From Sitta carolinensis (lineage: Eukaryota > Chordata > Aves > Passeriformes > Sittidae): a stretch of DNA of 64,000 nt. The stretch covers positions 37,481,870 to 37,545,869 of the forward strand of contig JAVUNC010000006.1 in assembly GCA_032173965.1 (NCBI GenBank), in the 5' to 3' direction. Position 1 is the stretch's first letter. Each line of letters opens with the position of its first letter. The translations under genes were made by a program, and so were the position numbers. The notes below the pieces were generated by a model that saw only the letters and a list, made by a program, of their open reading frames with translations, did no database searches and had not been told where the DNA came from. Positions 36,301-47,900 of the stretch are shown here, piece after piece.

Positions 36301-38002
36301 GGCTTCTTACTTCACACCTACCGGAAAACTTGTCCTATCAATGACTAGCTCTTGCAATTCAAAGTGTATTTTGGTCAGTAATCAGCCTCCCTGATTTCCC
36401 ACAGGTTTGTTCCCTGTGATTCTAAATGTATACAGTGATTTTTCATCAACTATGACTAAATTATACTCCACAATAAGCAATTATTTGGATTGCAGATAAA
36501 ACATAAGAAAATGCTACGTAGCAATGGTGTCAAAGCTGGCTTCCTTTTGAAAGCAAGGGAGTTAAGGCAGGAAGAAGCTGGTTTTACTGGTAAATGATCC
36601 ACTTGCAGAGTAAAAGCATTTCACTGATAGAAAGAATCAAAACACAATAGCACACCTGTGGAGCAGGTTACGGTGGCTACACAAGTCAGAGTTCAGTAAT
36701 GGTAAGAGCAGAAAAATGATAATAAAAGTAGCATGAAAGCTCTTAAGACAAAAAGCATAAACTCTCTCACCTGGAATTACAAGCTGTACACAAAAGATGT
36801 TTTGAGATCAATATTTTTATAACAAGAAATCTGTAGAAGCAATACCGCTTATCAAGTGTTGCCTCTGCTTCAAACATGATGTTTGGATCCAAAGAGTCTG
36901 TATACCATCTTCACTTTAGACATAGCATGAGACTTCATTATCCACCTTCATAGTTTTCATCATGGCTATTATTCCAAGTATTCCTCTACTTTCCTTCCCC
37001 AGAGTGGATTGGCTTGGCTCCCAAAAGGCATCTTTGGCAGCTCCCAGTTTGCTCTCACCAAAAATCTTCTGTACTGCTGCTTCAGACACTATGACTCATG
37101 CCCCGTCATTACCTCACCCCTTTCCAGATGTCTTCATTCTTCTTTATTTATATTTTCATTTCATGGACTAGATTAAACAAAAGCATTCACTGTTTCCTTC
37201 CCCTCTGTATACTTAACCAATATACACATCACTGCAGGAGGTTACATCGAGATTAAGTCTCTGTTTATCAAATAACTCTGACAAAACTTGAGGTGTTTGG
37301 TCCTTACAAATGAAAGAGAATTTGGCCATTTTAGGAGTAAAAACTGAGTATTAAAGGTAATTGAAAAATACAGAGTACTGTAATTCATTTAATATTTCAG
37401 CATCCCAAATTGCCTCATATTACATCAGTTTTGATGTGTTTCTTTAAGGCAGCAACACTTAGAAGTATTTTTACAAGCATACATCCTCCCTAGCTTTTGC
37501 ATACTTGTTACCTAAATCAATAACCAAGTAATTAATCCTACACTCAAAGTCTTAGGCATCCTTTCTGTCTTTTATCTGTAAATACATCTCTTGATCATCT
37601 CCTTTCTCTAATTACTCTAAGGATCTCAGGGGAGACAACATCCACCTCCTTTTAATGCTCTTTGTTTCCTACTCAAACTGTGTCAGAAGTTATGCTGTTT
37701 CTCTTGGAGACTCAGACCTCTCCAGGACACACCATCCTTTCTGGCTTACTTTGTGGTTTTTGGCAGCTCCTGTATTCTATTCAGTCCCTTGATGTTTTCC
37801 AAGCTTGTCTGTGATGCTCTATGAATCCTGTATACCTCTTGGAAAAAGTAACCACTTAATTCTGCTGTTTTGTGCTATACATTTCAAGAATTTGTCTGGA
37901 ATATATTCACACTGTACTTAGAAATCCCTGACATTTATAATATACCAACTTGAATGCAGAGTACAAGAACCCAAACACAAGAAAAATACCTATATGAGAA
38001 AA
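33353..38002. other. unannotated non-coding DNA
   Basis: No gene, RNA or repeat recognised in 4.6 kb. A pair of overlapping opposite frames (34746-35048 minus, 34891-35202 plus, each about 100 codons) show no homology I know. Confidence 0.65.
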
Positions 38003-38140
38003 GATCAGGACTCTGAACTGGGATTTGAAAGATCTGGGATTACTTCTTGGTTCAAAAACTCTGCATGTGATCATCAGTTACAGCTGTATCATTATAAAAC
38101 AGCAGTCTCTAAAGGGATAATGAAGCTCTGCCTTCACTCA
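38003..38140 (+). mobile_element. possible ancient MIR/CORE-SINE remnant
   Basis: CTGAACTGGGATTTGAAAG, then GATCTGGGATT, then TTGGTTCAAAAACTCTGC, then TGTGATCATCAGTTAC follow the order of a MIR-type SINE (tRNA-related head, CORE region, 'ctctgccac ... tgtgaccttgggcaagt'). AAAGGGATAATGA later resembles the 'aaatggggataat' block. Similarity is patchy and judged from memory. Confidence 0.3.
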
Positions 38141-39213
38141 TCCTCTCTTCAAACCATTGCCTTGGAGATGAATTGGAGAGACTCTATATGCCCCAGGGTG
38201 TTAATGTATTGGCAGGGTATTTGAACACCCAGATGTTTGAATGCATTATTCCTGTGCACTTCAGAAAGTACAGCTTAGATCTATATTTAGTCTGCAAATA
38301 TGCAATCTGTACTTGCAGCCTTTTAGAACTTCCTTGACCCAGTGGTGTAGATTTAACATTATATTTTTTACCTCTTTCCTTCACCTTCAACATCTCTTTT
38401 CTATCTGCTCTGAACCATAACTATTGAGATAATACCTTACTCTGCGTACAAAATTCTTAATAAGAAAATATTTAGGGTGTATATACAAATAACACTAATT
38501 AGGACTGCAAAATCTTCAAACAAAAGCCTGATATTCTGCAAAAATTCAGCAACTAGTTCCAGCATGTACCTTTCACTTTTTAATATTTTCAGTACAGATT
38601 TACAGCCTCTTATGTCAAGCAGCCTTTTTGTTACATTCATCACCTCTGTTTAAACACAAGTATCAGGAAAAGTTTCATTCTTTAAATTACTTTAGAACTG
38701 GAGCAGTCTGATCCCAAAATGTTTTCAATTCACCTTACCTTCAGAAGCCACTGTGCAGTGTATTGTTCAAACTCATTAAGCATCCTTAGAGCTGCTGAGA
38801 GATCCAAAAGGATTACTGAGTCTAAGCAGAAATTTAGTAACAAATGAGACTCATCTGAACAGACCCCATGACACCCACACGGCAGGAAACACTCAACAAT
38901 AAACCTGCATTAATGATATCTTGTAAATGTATTAGCATTTACATTAGTATTTTTAAAAAAGTAAGACCAGGGCCTCCTTAGCCCTTTGCTGTTTCTTGTA
39001 ACTGGAGAAGGGGGTTCAGAAATATGCACTAAACAAGGCACTTGGGGCACATCACAGACAATCTGGTGATCAGGATATCCCATGTCTGCCTTACAGGACT
39101 TCCTCTCGGTACCCATCAGGCAGTCCAGCACAATGTGCACTGGTATCAAGGACACAGAGTTAAAGCAGGCAGCAGAATCCGGGTTCCTGGAATTCATTTT
39201 ACTAATTGACTTA
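38141..39213. other. unannotated non-coding DNA
   Basis: Nothing recognised. Short open frames up to 95 codons, without motifs. Confidence 0.6.
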
Positions 39214-39257
39214 ATTTAAATTAATTTAATTAATTGATTGTTTTAATTAATTTAAAT
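39214..39257. repeat. AT-only inverted repeat
   Basis: ATTTAAATTAATT (39214-39226) and AATTAATTTAAAT (39245-39257) are perfect reverse complements, 13 bp each, with an 18-bp AT-rich spacer. In such a T/A/TTAA-rich setting this can arise from simple-sequence drift. Confidence 0.85.
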
Positions 39258-42200
39258 GTCATTAATCACTTCATTTCTCCAGTGACAGAATGACAGTGAG
39301 AGCCAAAGAAGCACAAAGCAAACAAGCAATCTGGAAATTCAAGCCAAATGCAAGGCAGTTAAAGCTAAATTAATGGTGTAAACACAGCACATTAATGTAC
39401 TGCAAGGTCACAGCTGCTCGGGCAGACAAGGACCACATCCACCTCAGCTTTTCAACATTTGATGAGGGATAAGTGTTCCGAGGGGATGATAACCTGTCTC
39501 CTCTTTGCTGCTATGAGGCACATATTATGACTGAATTTAACTAATAAATTCAGAAGAAGAAATGCACATTCCAACAGTGATTACAGCTTTGCCCTGGAAG
39601 GTAAGAAGGTATGAAGGACAGTTAGTGGTCTCCCTGGCCCATTCCCACATTGCTGCCATGACTGAGCTGTGTCCAAGCCCTTCCTCACTGGGCCTGATCC
39701 TGATTTGCTACAACTTGACCCTGGACCTGTCACCTAACTGTGGACTTCCCTGATTGCTGAGACACTGAGCTGACTCTGGCTGAATCTCCAGCCAGGTTTC
39801 TGCCTGATGCCTTGTGTAGTGCCTAAGCTGAACCAGCAGAACAAAGGAGGTTTCTTCAGATCTACAGCCTTTTCAGAGGCTGATCAGGAGAGTCTAAGCT
39901 TACCCAGGATGGAGCCCCACTGTCCTGAAGGAGTGGGATGATGGTTAGAGAGGCTTCAGGAGTCTGTTGTAGGTACTGTCCATGTCCTGCCACAGAGAGG
40001 TGCAAAGCAGCAGCCTCAGAAAATTTCCAGGATTGCACCACAGCAGTCTTGTTATATGTCATTCCAGAGATACACAGGTGGTAAAAAGGCAGGGTGACAT
40101 CCAGGCATAGTCAAAATTAGAGGGTACTGGGGTTACCCAGAGACTTCATAATCCAGTTTTATAAAAATTCAGATGTTTCTCCTTTAACAAGTCTATAGGT
40201 TTTTCCATTCCTAGTCTTCCAGTGACTAGGTGACACTTACTTGTTTGCAGACATGGACTTTTGGGATCCCAGCAAATCCAAACCAATACTGCAGATTAAA
40301 CTAAACTTTTTGGAGGTTTACTTTTTTGCTTGTTTTCTCTAAGGGGATGCAAATCCTAACAATATTTGCTACACTGCCTTCTTCTCATCTGTCAGGGCTG
40401 CAAACCCATGGTTAGGAGATACTGTTGCTCTGTTATTGTCTGAAGGATCAGAGGCAATGGATGGGGCACCAGCAGAAAGCTCTGTGCCAAACCTGTTAAA
40501 TTAGTTTCAAAATCTGTTTCCTTCAGATACTTTGGTTCTGTAAGAACTGCACATTTTCATCAGCTGTTTCAGCTCACTTCTGTGACCTGATCTGTGCTCC
40601 TCCTTTACTGCCACTCCTCTGTACATAGAGCTTACTCTCTTCTGTGAGCTCTACTTCAGAGTCCCTATTCTAGGGATTAAATTGCTCTAGATGATTTCTA
40701 GGATCCCAGTACACCAATTTAAATATTTTTAAAATATGTATGGACCATATCTGCCAGACCAACTTCGTAACTGGGCTGATTTAATGTCCAAGTCTAAGCA
40801 CAGACTTGCTTCATCTCTTCCCCCACAAAATTGTCAAATAAAACACAGACAACTAAAACTGGATTTTTAAAATACAAGACAACACTTTCTCCTACTATCC
40901 CCCCCCCCTTTGCCTTTTAATTGCTTTCACTAAATTAATAATGTCATTTTAATGCCCAAGCAATACCATCAAAACCCATTAATAAGTTATCTCAGAAGTC
41001 ATGTAATCTGAATTTGAACACAAAAAGTAGATCTCTTAGGATGGTACCATCATTCTTCAGCACAGACTTACACTTTAAAGCTTTGGACCCAAATATAATG
41101 ATTTATTTTTTTTTTTTTTCAAAGCTGACAGCCATAAATATGACAGCAAAATACAATGTTATCTTTGCAGTTTTTCATTCCTTTGAATTGAATTCCACTC
41201 CTGCCCTGTGGGTCAAAAACAGTCCAGGAGCTATGCTGCACTGAAAAATAGCATTGTTGCTTCTTGTGTGGCCTGTATCCTACACACTTGCATTAACTTT
41301 AATCATTTAAATAACTACATGGTAGTTTTCTGCACTTCGGTGAAGCTTACAAAACTGAATCTTACTATTTTTTTAATTTAATACAATATTTTCACAGAAA
41401 ATAATAAGTAATTTTTTTTTCTTTCCTTCTGTTCCCCCTCCATCTTTTTTTGTTAGTAAAATCAATACTTGGTTTAACTTGAGATTTGATGCAAGATTGC
41501 CCTATGGAAATATCTGTTTGGATTGTCTTTAATTATAACTAAACTTAGAAACTGCTTAGAGTCCTACTTGTCAAAACCACAATTGTAGCTTAATTACTCC
41601 AGAGTTAAGAGAAGATTAAAATTTGGATGTGGAAACCAAGGAACATCTTCAGCATTTAGGTAAGTACCAGGTTTGGTTAGTCAACACTTTGGTACATAGC
41701 ATAAGTGATCTTGACAACAGTGTCTTCTGCCTCTGTGAAAGAACAATGAAATTGCAGCTGACAAAGAACACAGGTAGTGGGAGCTTTAGGTCTCACTTGT
41801 AACAAAATGAAGTCAAAGGACTGAGATACTGAACTTTGAAGACATCAAATTCTCTGTTCAGATGTAATTCTGAGCTGTGCATGTTGCCAGAGGCTAGAGT
41901 GAACAGTGTGAAAGAAGCGAGGAGCAGATCCAAGCTCCACAAGGGCTTAAATCCTCCATAACTGCAGAAAACTGGAAAATAGCCAAACAGTTTTGTGTGC
42001 TGCTCCTGCAAGGAAGGCATGATAAAAAAAAACATTATACACATCATGTACTTCACAATGAGTGGTCTTTGAATCATTTGATGTGCTTTAGCAGCTTCAA
42101 TTAACTCAAAGTAGGCTCTTTATGAAATCCTAATACAGCATCATGAATTCCAGACAAAATAAAACACAAAGGCTACAAAAACAAAAGGGGAATACAGGAG

Positions 42201-43897
42201 ATTTTGTAACTGAGGGGAAGCTAAGGAACAGATCTTGTTCTTTCTGAGATGAAACACTAAAGAAAGTTTCATCTCACAGTAGCAATCTCCAATACGATCC
42301 CAAAGGAGGCATTACCAACTGTTGACAGAGAATGGATCCAGCACAGGCAGTCACCCAGGCCCATAATAAAGTGGTTTAGGGGACAGTACCATTCTGGCAA
42401 TATAGATATGAAAAGAATTGTAAAAGGGAGAACACATGAGAACTCCAGAAAGCACAGCACAATGAGCTGCAAAAAAGACCAAGGTTTTATTTTCCATTGT
42501 AAAGAAGAGTATTCCTGTTAGGAGTGAATGACTGTTGTCCATATCAACAGATACGTACAGTAGAAATCGAAAATAAAGAACAGAAAATCTCACTGTTTCC
42601 ATGCATCATAAGTAGTCCTATGCTAAATCTTGTTAAGGAATTAGTAATGTTCCATGTGCTTAAAAATCAAGCTTTTGTTAAAAATCTCCACTGAAATTCT
42701 CTAAGATTTCAAAGGAATGATATCTGGAAGGTAAATACAGGTGCATAAGAAAAGAAAAATCACTTGATTATTACATCTTGAAACACTACATTCAATCTAT
42801 CATAATGAATAAAATAACCTACAATTTAACAGCACACCAACAGCATTTTTAAGGAACCAGGTGGAGAATTTACAAGCACAGCTGAAAAGTTGTGTGACAT
42901 GTTTCATCAGGATTGCTCATGAATATTCATATCACATTTAGACTAATGTAAAAGGCCACCGTCAAGCAGAAAGCATGAGTCAGATCCCAGGAGCCTATTC
43001 AAAGCTCCGGGATTCTTTTTCATTTTTGAATTGTTTACTTTGCACCTTTCAGTCATCTCGATATACAACCCCAGGCTCATCTTGTTCTGCCCACAGTACA
43101 GATGGTCAGAATCAGCACCTAAATTCAAATTACATTTGGTAGACATAGGATGGATTAGAGGTAATTAGGGCCTTGTTTTGGTGCAGTAATTATAATTCTG
43201 TCATACTAGAAAATTCTATCACTTTTGAAGTGATTTTTATTCCTAAGGGGAAATAATCCCCACCCGATGATTTTCTGTTGTCTCAAGCAATTCCAATTTG
43301 ACTCACACTTTTTTACAGAATTCATAAAAAAAATTAAAAATCTGTATATTCAGTATGGTGTTTATTTCAAGTACTGAACTATGGAAGGTGTTACAAAAAA
43401 GATCTCAGGACTTGTGCCATTGCCCCTAAGAGAGCTGGCAGGAAGGACACTTGTGCAGCGATGCAGAGCTGTATGGGGAAATGAGCAGGTAGACTGCAAG
43501 TCTGGAGACTGACATCATTAGACAAACAAACCCCCTCCGCCATCTGAGCAAATTCTGGGGCAGAGAAGATTAAAAGTTTGGAAACAGATCAACAGGACAA
43601 AGCCCATTCATTCTGCTCCAGAAGAAGCAACTTAAAAGCTCTCCTATATGGCTATAGGGAATCACTGGCAGAACTTCCATCCCCTTCTTACGACAAAAGA
43701 TCACAAGCCAGTCCACTTTATCTGAAGAACAATGCAGTGGAAAGCAGCAGAAATATCCAATCCAAGATGATTATTTGGGAACTATTTTGATCAGGACCAC
43801 AAAAACACACCAGCCAGTCTCCACAGAGTTACTCCCTGACATTGTTTCTTGAGTTGATAGTTGTTGGCTGCCTTTCCATCCTCTGATTTACCTTAAA
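39258..43897. other. unannotated non-coding DNA
   Basis: No gene recognised. A GC-richer segment at about 39590-40090 contains a loose run of CTGA/CCTG motifs (for example TGACCCTGGACCTGTCACCT) and may be part of an old LTR, but I cannot name one. It also holds a 10-C run (40899-40908) and a 14-T run (41106-41119). Confidence 0.55.
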
Positions 43898-44966
43898 ATT
43901 ATACAATTTTAGAATTGTTTAGGTTGGAAAAGGCCGCCTAGGCCATAAAGTCCAGTCACTTACCTAAGACTGCCAAGTCCACCATTAAATCATCTCCCGG
44001 AGCAGCACAGCTACACATCTTTTAAGTACCTCAAAAAATGGTGACTCAGCCACTTCCCTGAGCAGCCCATTCCAATGCTTGACAGCCCTTCCAGTAAAGA
44101 ACATTTTCCAAATATCCCATCTAAACTTCCCCTGGTGCAACTTGAAGCCAGTTCCTCTTTTCCTGCTAATTATTACTGGAGAGAGGAGATTGACCCCCAC
44201 CTCACTGCAACTTCCTTTGACAAAGTTCTAGAGAGTGATAAGGTCTCCCCTGCGCTTCCTATATTCCAGGCTAAACAACCACAGCTCTCAGCTGCTCCTC
44301 ATAAGACTTGTGCTACGGACTCTTCACCAGCTTCATTCCCCCTCTCTGGGCACACTCCAGCACCTTAATGTCTGTCTTGTAGTGAGGGGCCCAGAACTGA
44401 GCACAGCATTCAAGGTGTGGCTTTATAAGTGCCCAGTACAGGGGGAACAATCCTTCCCCCTCTCCTGCTGGACACACTATTGCTGATAGAGGCCATGATG
44501 CCATTGGCCTTCTTGGCTACCTGGGCACACACTGACTTATGTTCAGGTGCTGTTAACCAGCACCTCCAGGTCCTTTTTCACAGGGCAGGTTTCCAACCAT
44601 TCTTCCCCAGCCTGGAGCAGCATATGGGGTTGTTGTGACTCAAGCACTTTGCTTTGTTGAGCGTAATACAATTTGCCTTGGCCAACCAATCCAGATCCCT
44701 CTGCAGAGCCTTCCTACTCTCCAGCAGATCAACATTCCCATCCAGCTTGGTGTTACCTATTACTGACTGAGGGTGCACTCGAACACCGCATCCAGATCAT
44801 TGATAAAGATGTTGAATGGGACTGGCCCCAATATTGAGTCTTGAAGAAAACCACTGATCACTGACCCCAGGTGGAGATAACTTCATTCAGCACTATTCTT
44901 TGGACCTATCCATCCAGACAGTTTTTAATCCAGTGATGAGTACACCCATCTAAGCCATGGACAGCC
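43898..44966 (-). mobile_element. CR1 LINE, longest copy in window, minus orientation
   Basis: The plus-strand left edge ATTATACAATTTTAGAATTG is a decayed CR1 3' terminus, followed by TTAGGTTGGAAAAGG. The copy then runs back through the end of ORF2, the thumb region and the palm of the reverse transcriptase to about 44966, where similarity stops abruptly at TTTTATTATTATATTTAAG. About 1.07 kb is retained. It is older than the 4.8-kb copy, with many frameshifts and small deletions. Confidence 0.93.
43985..44960 (-). pseudogene. CR1 ORF2 reverse-transcriptase remnant
   Basis: Minus-strand blocks in order: GFLQDSILGPVPFNIF (44852-44805), matching motif B GVPQGSVLGPVLFNIF; then NTKLDGNVDLLESRKALQRD (44778 frame); then [20 protein letters not shown] (44504 frame); then HWNGLLREVAESP to the natural stop at 43987-43985 (44200 frame). 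These blocks lie in three different frames, so at least two or three indels have occurred. The FADD catalytic motif expected just before NTKLDG is destroyed by a small deletion (residues VIG where FADD should be). The copy cannot encode an active enzyme. Confidence 0.88.
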
Positions 44967-47900
44967 TTTTATTATTATATTTAAGCAAAGAAAGTTAGCT
45001 CCTCTCTTCCATGCTCTTTTTTGTTACAATGCTATAGGTTAAGTATTGATAAGACAGAAAAATTTAAATGTACCTGTAATGCATTTGATATTCTGATGCA
45101 TCATGCTGTAGCCCTTCTCTGCAGTAAGCTGACACTCTACCACAGTATTTCGCATTCTTCACTGCAGACAGCTTGTAACTAACACAGTGATTTCATTACA
45201 TATTCCTCTGCATACAGCAAAGAATGTATATTAAACACAACAAAGAATGTAAATTAAACACTGGCAGCTTGCTTGGCCCTAGAGTAAACCATTCCTTGCT
45301 TAATTCAGTCCCATCACAGCTGCATGGCAATGAAAGTCACTAGTGTTACAAAAAATAAGAAGGAATCAAGGCCAAATCAAATCACCATAACTGCCATGTC
45401 TCCCAGGTACCTTCTAGACAATGTACCATTGAGCAATCTCTCTTTAAACCATTGCACAAGTTTTGCTTGTCCCTGACAAAAGGCACTTCTGTGCTATTCA
45501 CTTTCCGCACAGGGTCAGCTAGCAAACTAGTTCCAAAGAAACCTAAATCTGCTTCCATTACTCCATGCAATTTAGGAAACCATGGAGTAATCTTCAGGTG
45601 AAGACCAAAACTTATGAGGCAAAGGAACTGTTCCACCACAATCTAAGCCCTGTGCTCCAGAGGACAGAATTCTAGCTGTGCATTCAGAAAAGAAATAATA
45701 GTGAATAAAAAGGTAGTAATGAAGGGCCTAGGAACCCCTGCTTAGACATTGCAACCAATTGAAGCATTTCCCATAGGTGTTGTTTTGGGCTGTACATACT
45801 GTATTTTATTTCCCTGATGAAGCATAAAGAGAAGAAGAAAGGACAGTATTAAGGATATCAGTTGTTCTAACAAATACAGAGTTCCAGTCAATTTAAATCT
45901 CATGGCTCTTCATAATCACAGTGAAAATATCTGTACTGTCACTTCTGTCTTCCAAAAGTGATTTCTCATTTGCTTTTCCTGAAAAGCTGTAATATTCATT
46001 ATGGTAGCTGAGCCCAAATAGAATCAGGGAAGAACTTCAAGAGAAGAAATGCAGGTAGGTGTTTAGGATTCAGCCTTGCCACAAATCTTCCTATCTTAGA
46101 TTGCTCTTCTAAGAAAAGTTTGAAAATGCAACATCCAAAATTTGAGTGCTGAAGTTCTACTACTTTATTTCTCTTTTTTTTTTTTTTTCTGATAATGACA
46201 TTGAAGGAAAGCAACATCTTAGGAATCTGCTGCAGCAACAAAAAAATATGGAACTACTATTGGCATCTCCATGTTTCATTGATGTAAATTATGTGAAATG
46301 AAATGACAAATATTTTCATGCAAAGCTCCACTAGAGAGAGATTGAATACAGACAGATCCAACCCATATTATGAAGTACTGAACAGCCTAATTGGTTCAGA
46401 GAACAGACTTATGTTCTGATTTTGATTCACAAAGAGAAATGCAAATATATTGGGTTTGGTTTGTTTGTTGCTGACTGTATATTATTATAGACGAACTTGA
46501 TGAAATTTCTTTGTCAAAATCCAGTTACAAAGACAAGGAGTTGCTGAACAAGCATAGTAGAATGACTAGAACTTATGGAGAGGTATAAATCTCAGCCAGT
46601 TTTGTTATGTAAATTATTTTGCACAGTTCTGTAACAACACACTGGACAAGAGTGAGTTCCACTATATATAAAGATAATGCCTAAAACACCTCTTTAAATC
46701 TTTTTATCTGTGAATGACTTAGTTCCATGAATTAACAATCCTAGAAAGCAACAGCTTCTGTATGCTGTAGAACAAGCAGCACCAGCCAAACACAATGTAG
46801 GGAAATCCCTTTCCTGGCCTGTGAGTATGCACAGATTTCTACTTGAAGATACCAATACATGCCAACAAACAGGATAAAATCTTGGTGTTAATCTAAATAA
46901 TTCTTTCCTAATATTCAAATGGAAATGATCCACTTGATCCCTTGAAGCACTTACATTGATCAAAACAGATAATGCAAAGTGGAAAGGTTGCATAAATCTC
47001 AGACACAGTCCTGTCTATTTTTCAGTCAGAAGCATTTTGACATGCTACTGTGGACTGTATTTCATAATGAAACATGCTGTGCTTTTGGCAGATGATGGCT
47101 TGTACCCATCTGGCAAAACATGAATCACAGTCAGAAACATAGCCTAACTGTTGTTATGAATTTAGGACAAGTTGAAGCTACAGAATTAAATGAAGCTTTT
47201 GGATTTCCCCGGATGATCTGGTCTCCTAAGCTTCCTTGTGTAAGTTCAAACCTATGTTTATTATAGGTTTTTTAAACAGTACTAGTAAACATTGTGGCAC
47301 TCTCAAGGTTTTAGCAGTCAGTAGGGATAAGTGACAACAGCAAGCAGAATGGAAAAATAATTGTCTTTGAGTCTTCAGTGAGTAGAAAACCCCATTTGTT
47401 TCTTCAAAGCCCAAATTGGCCACAGAATTATAGAATATTTTCCATATTATCTATGGGGTTTATGGCTTTCGATTAGATACAAATGTGAAAATCAATTAGT
47501 TTGGATGGAGAGAAATGGTGCCGGTTCCCACTGGATTGTGAACAAGGATTTAACCAGAAGTTGGCTGCCACTACCCATATCTGAGACAAGCAACAGCTGA
47601 CCAGTATCTTTTTCAGCCATTTCAAGCATGTAAAGGGCTTGCAGTACACTTTTAAACACTTTATATCACATTAAAAGAGATTTCTTTCCCCTTTCTATAT
47701 TATCTCCCCGGTTATTTCCATCAATGATGATATAGCAAAATCTGCTTTTATTTGCTACAGGAGGTGGCAGACTGATTTACCCCAGAGAAAGTTCTTGCTT
47801 TCTCTAGTAAATTTATCCCCTGAGTAACATCTCAGATTTCATAACATTATATCAAGAAAAAAAACCCTGGACTATCTTCATACTATATCATTTGTTTGAT

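Noticed and set aside
46449..46475. TATTGGGTTTGGTTTGTTTG, resembling the start of the LTR found at 63632
   Set aside because: Similarity ends after about a dozen bases, with no LTR 3' end or poly(A) block nearby.
47422..47445. CACAGAATTATAGAATATTTTCC, resembling a reversed CR1 tip
   Set aside because: Too short, and no following CR1 3'-UTR block.
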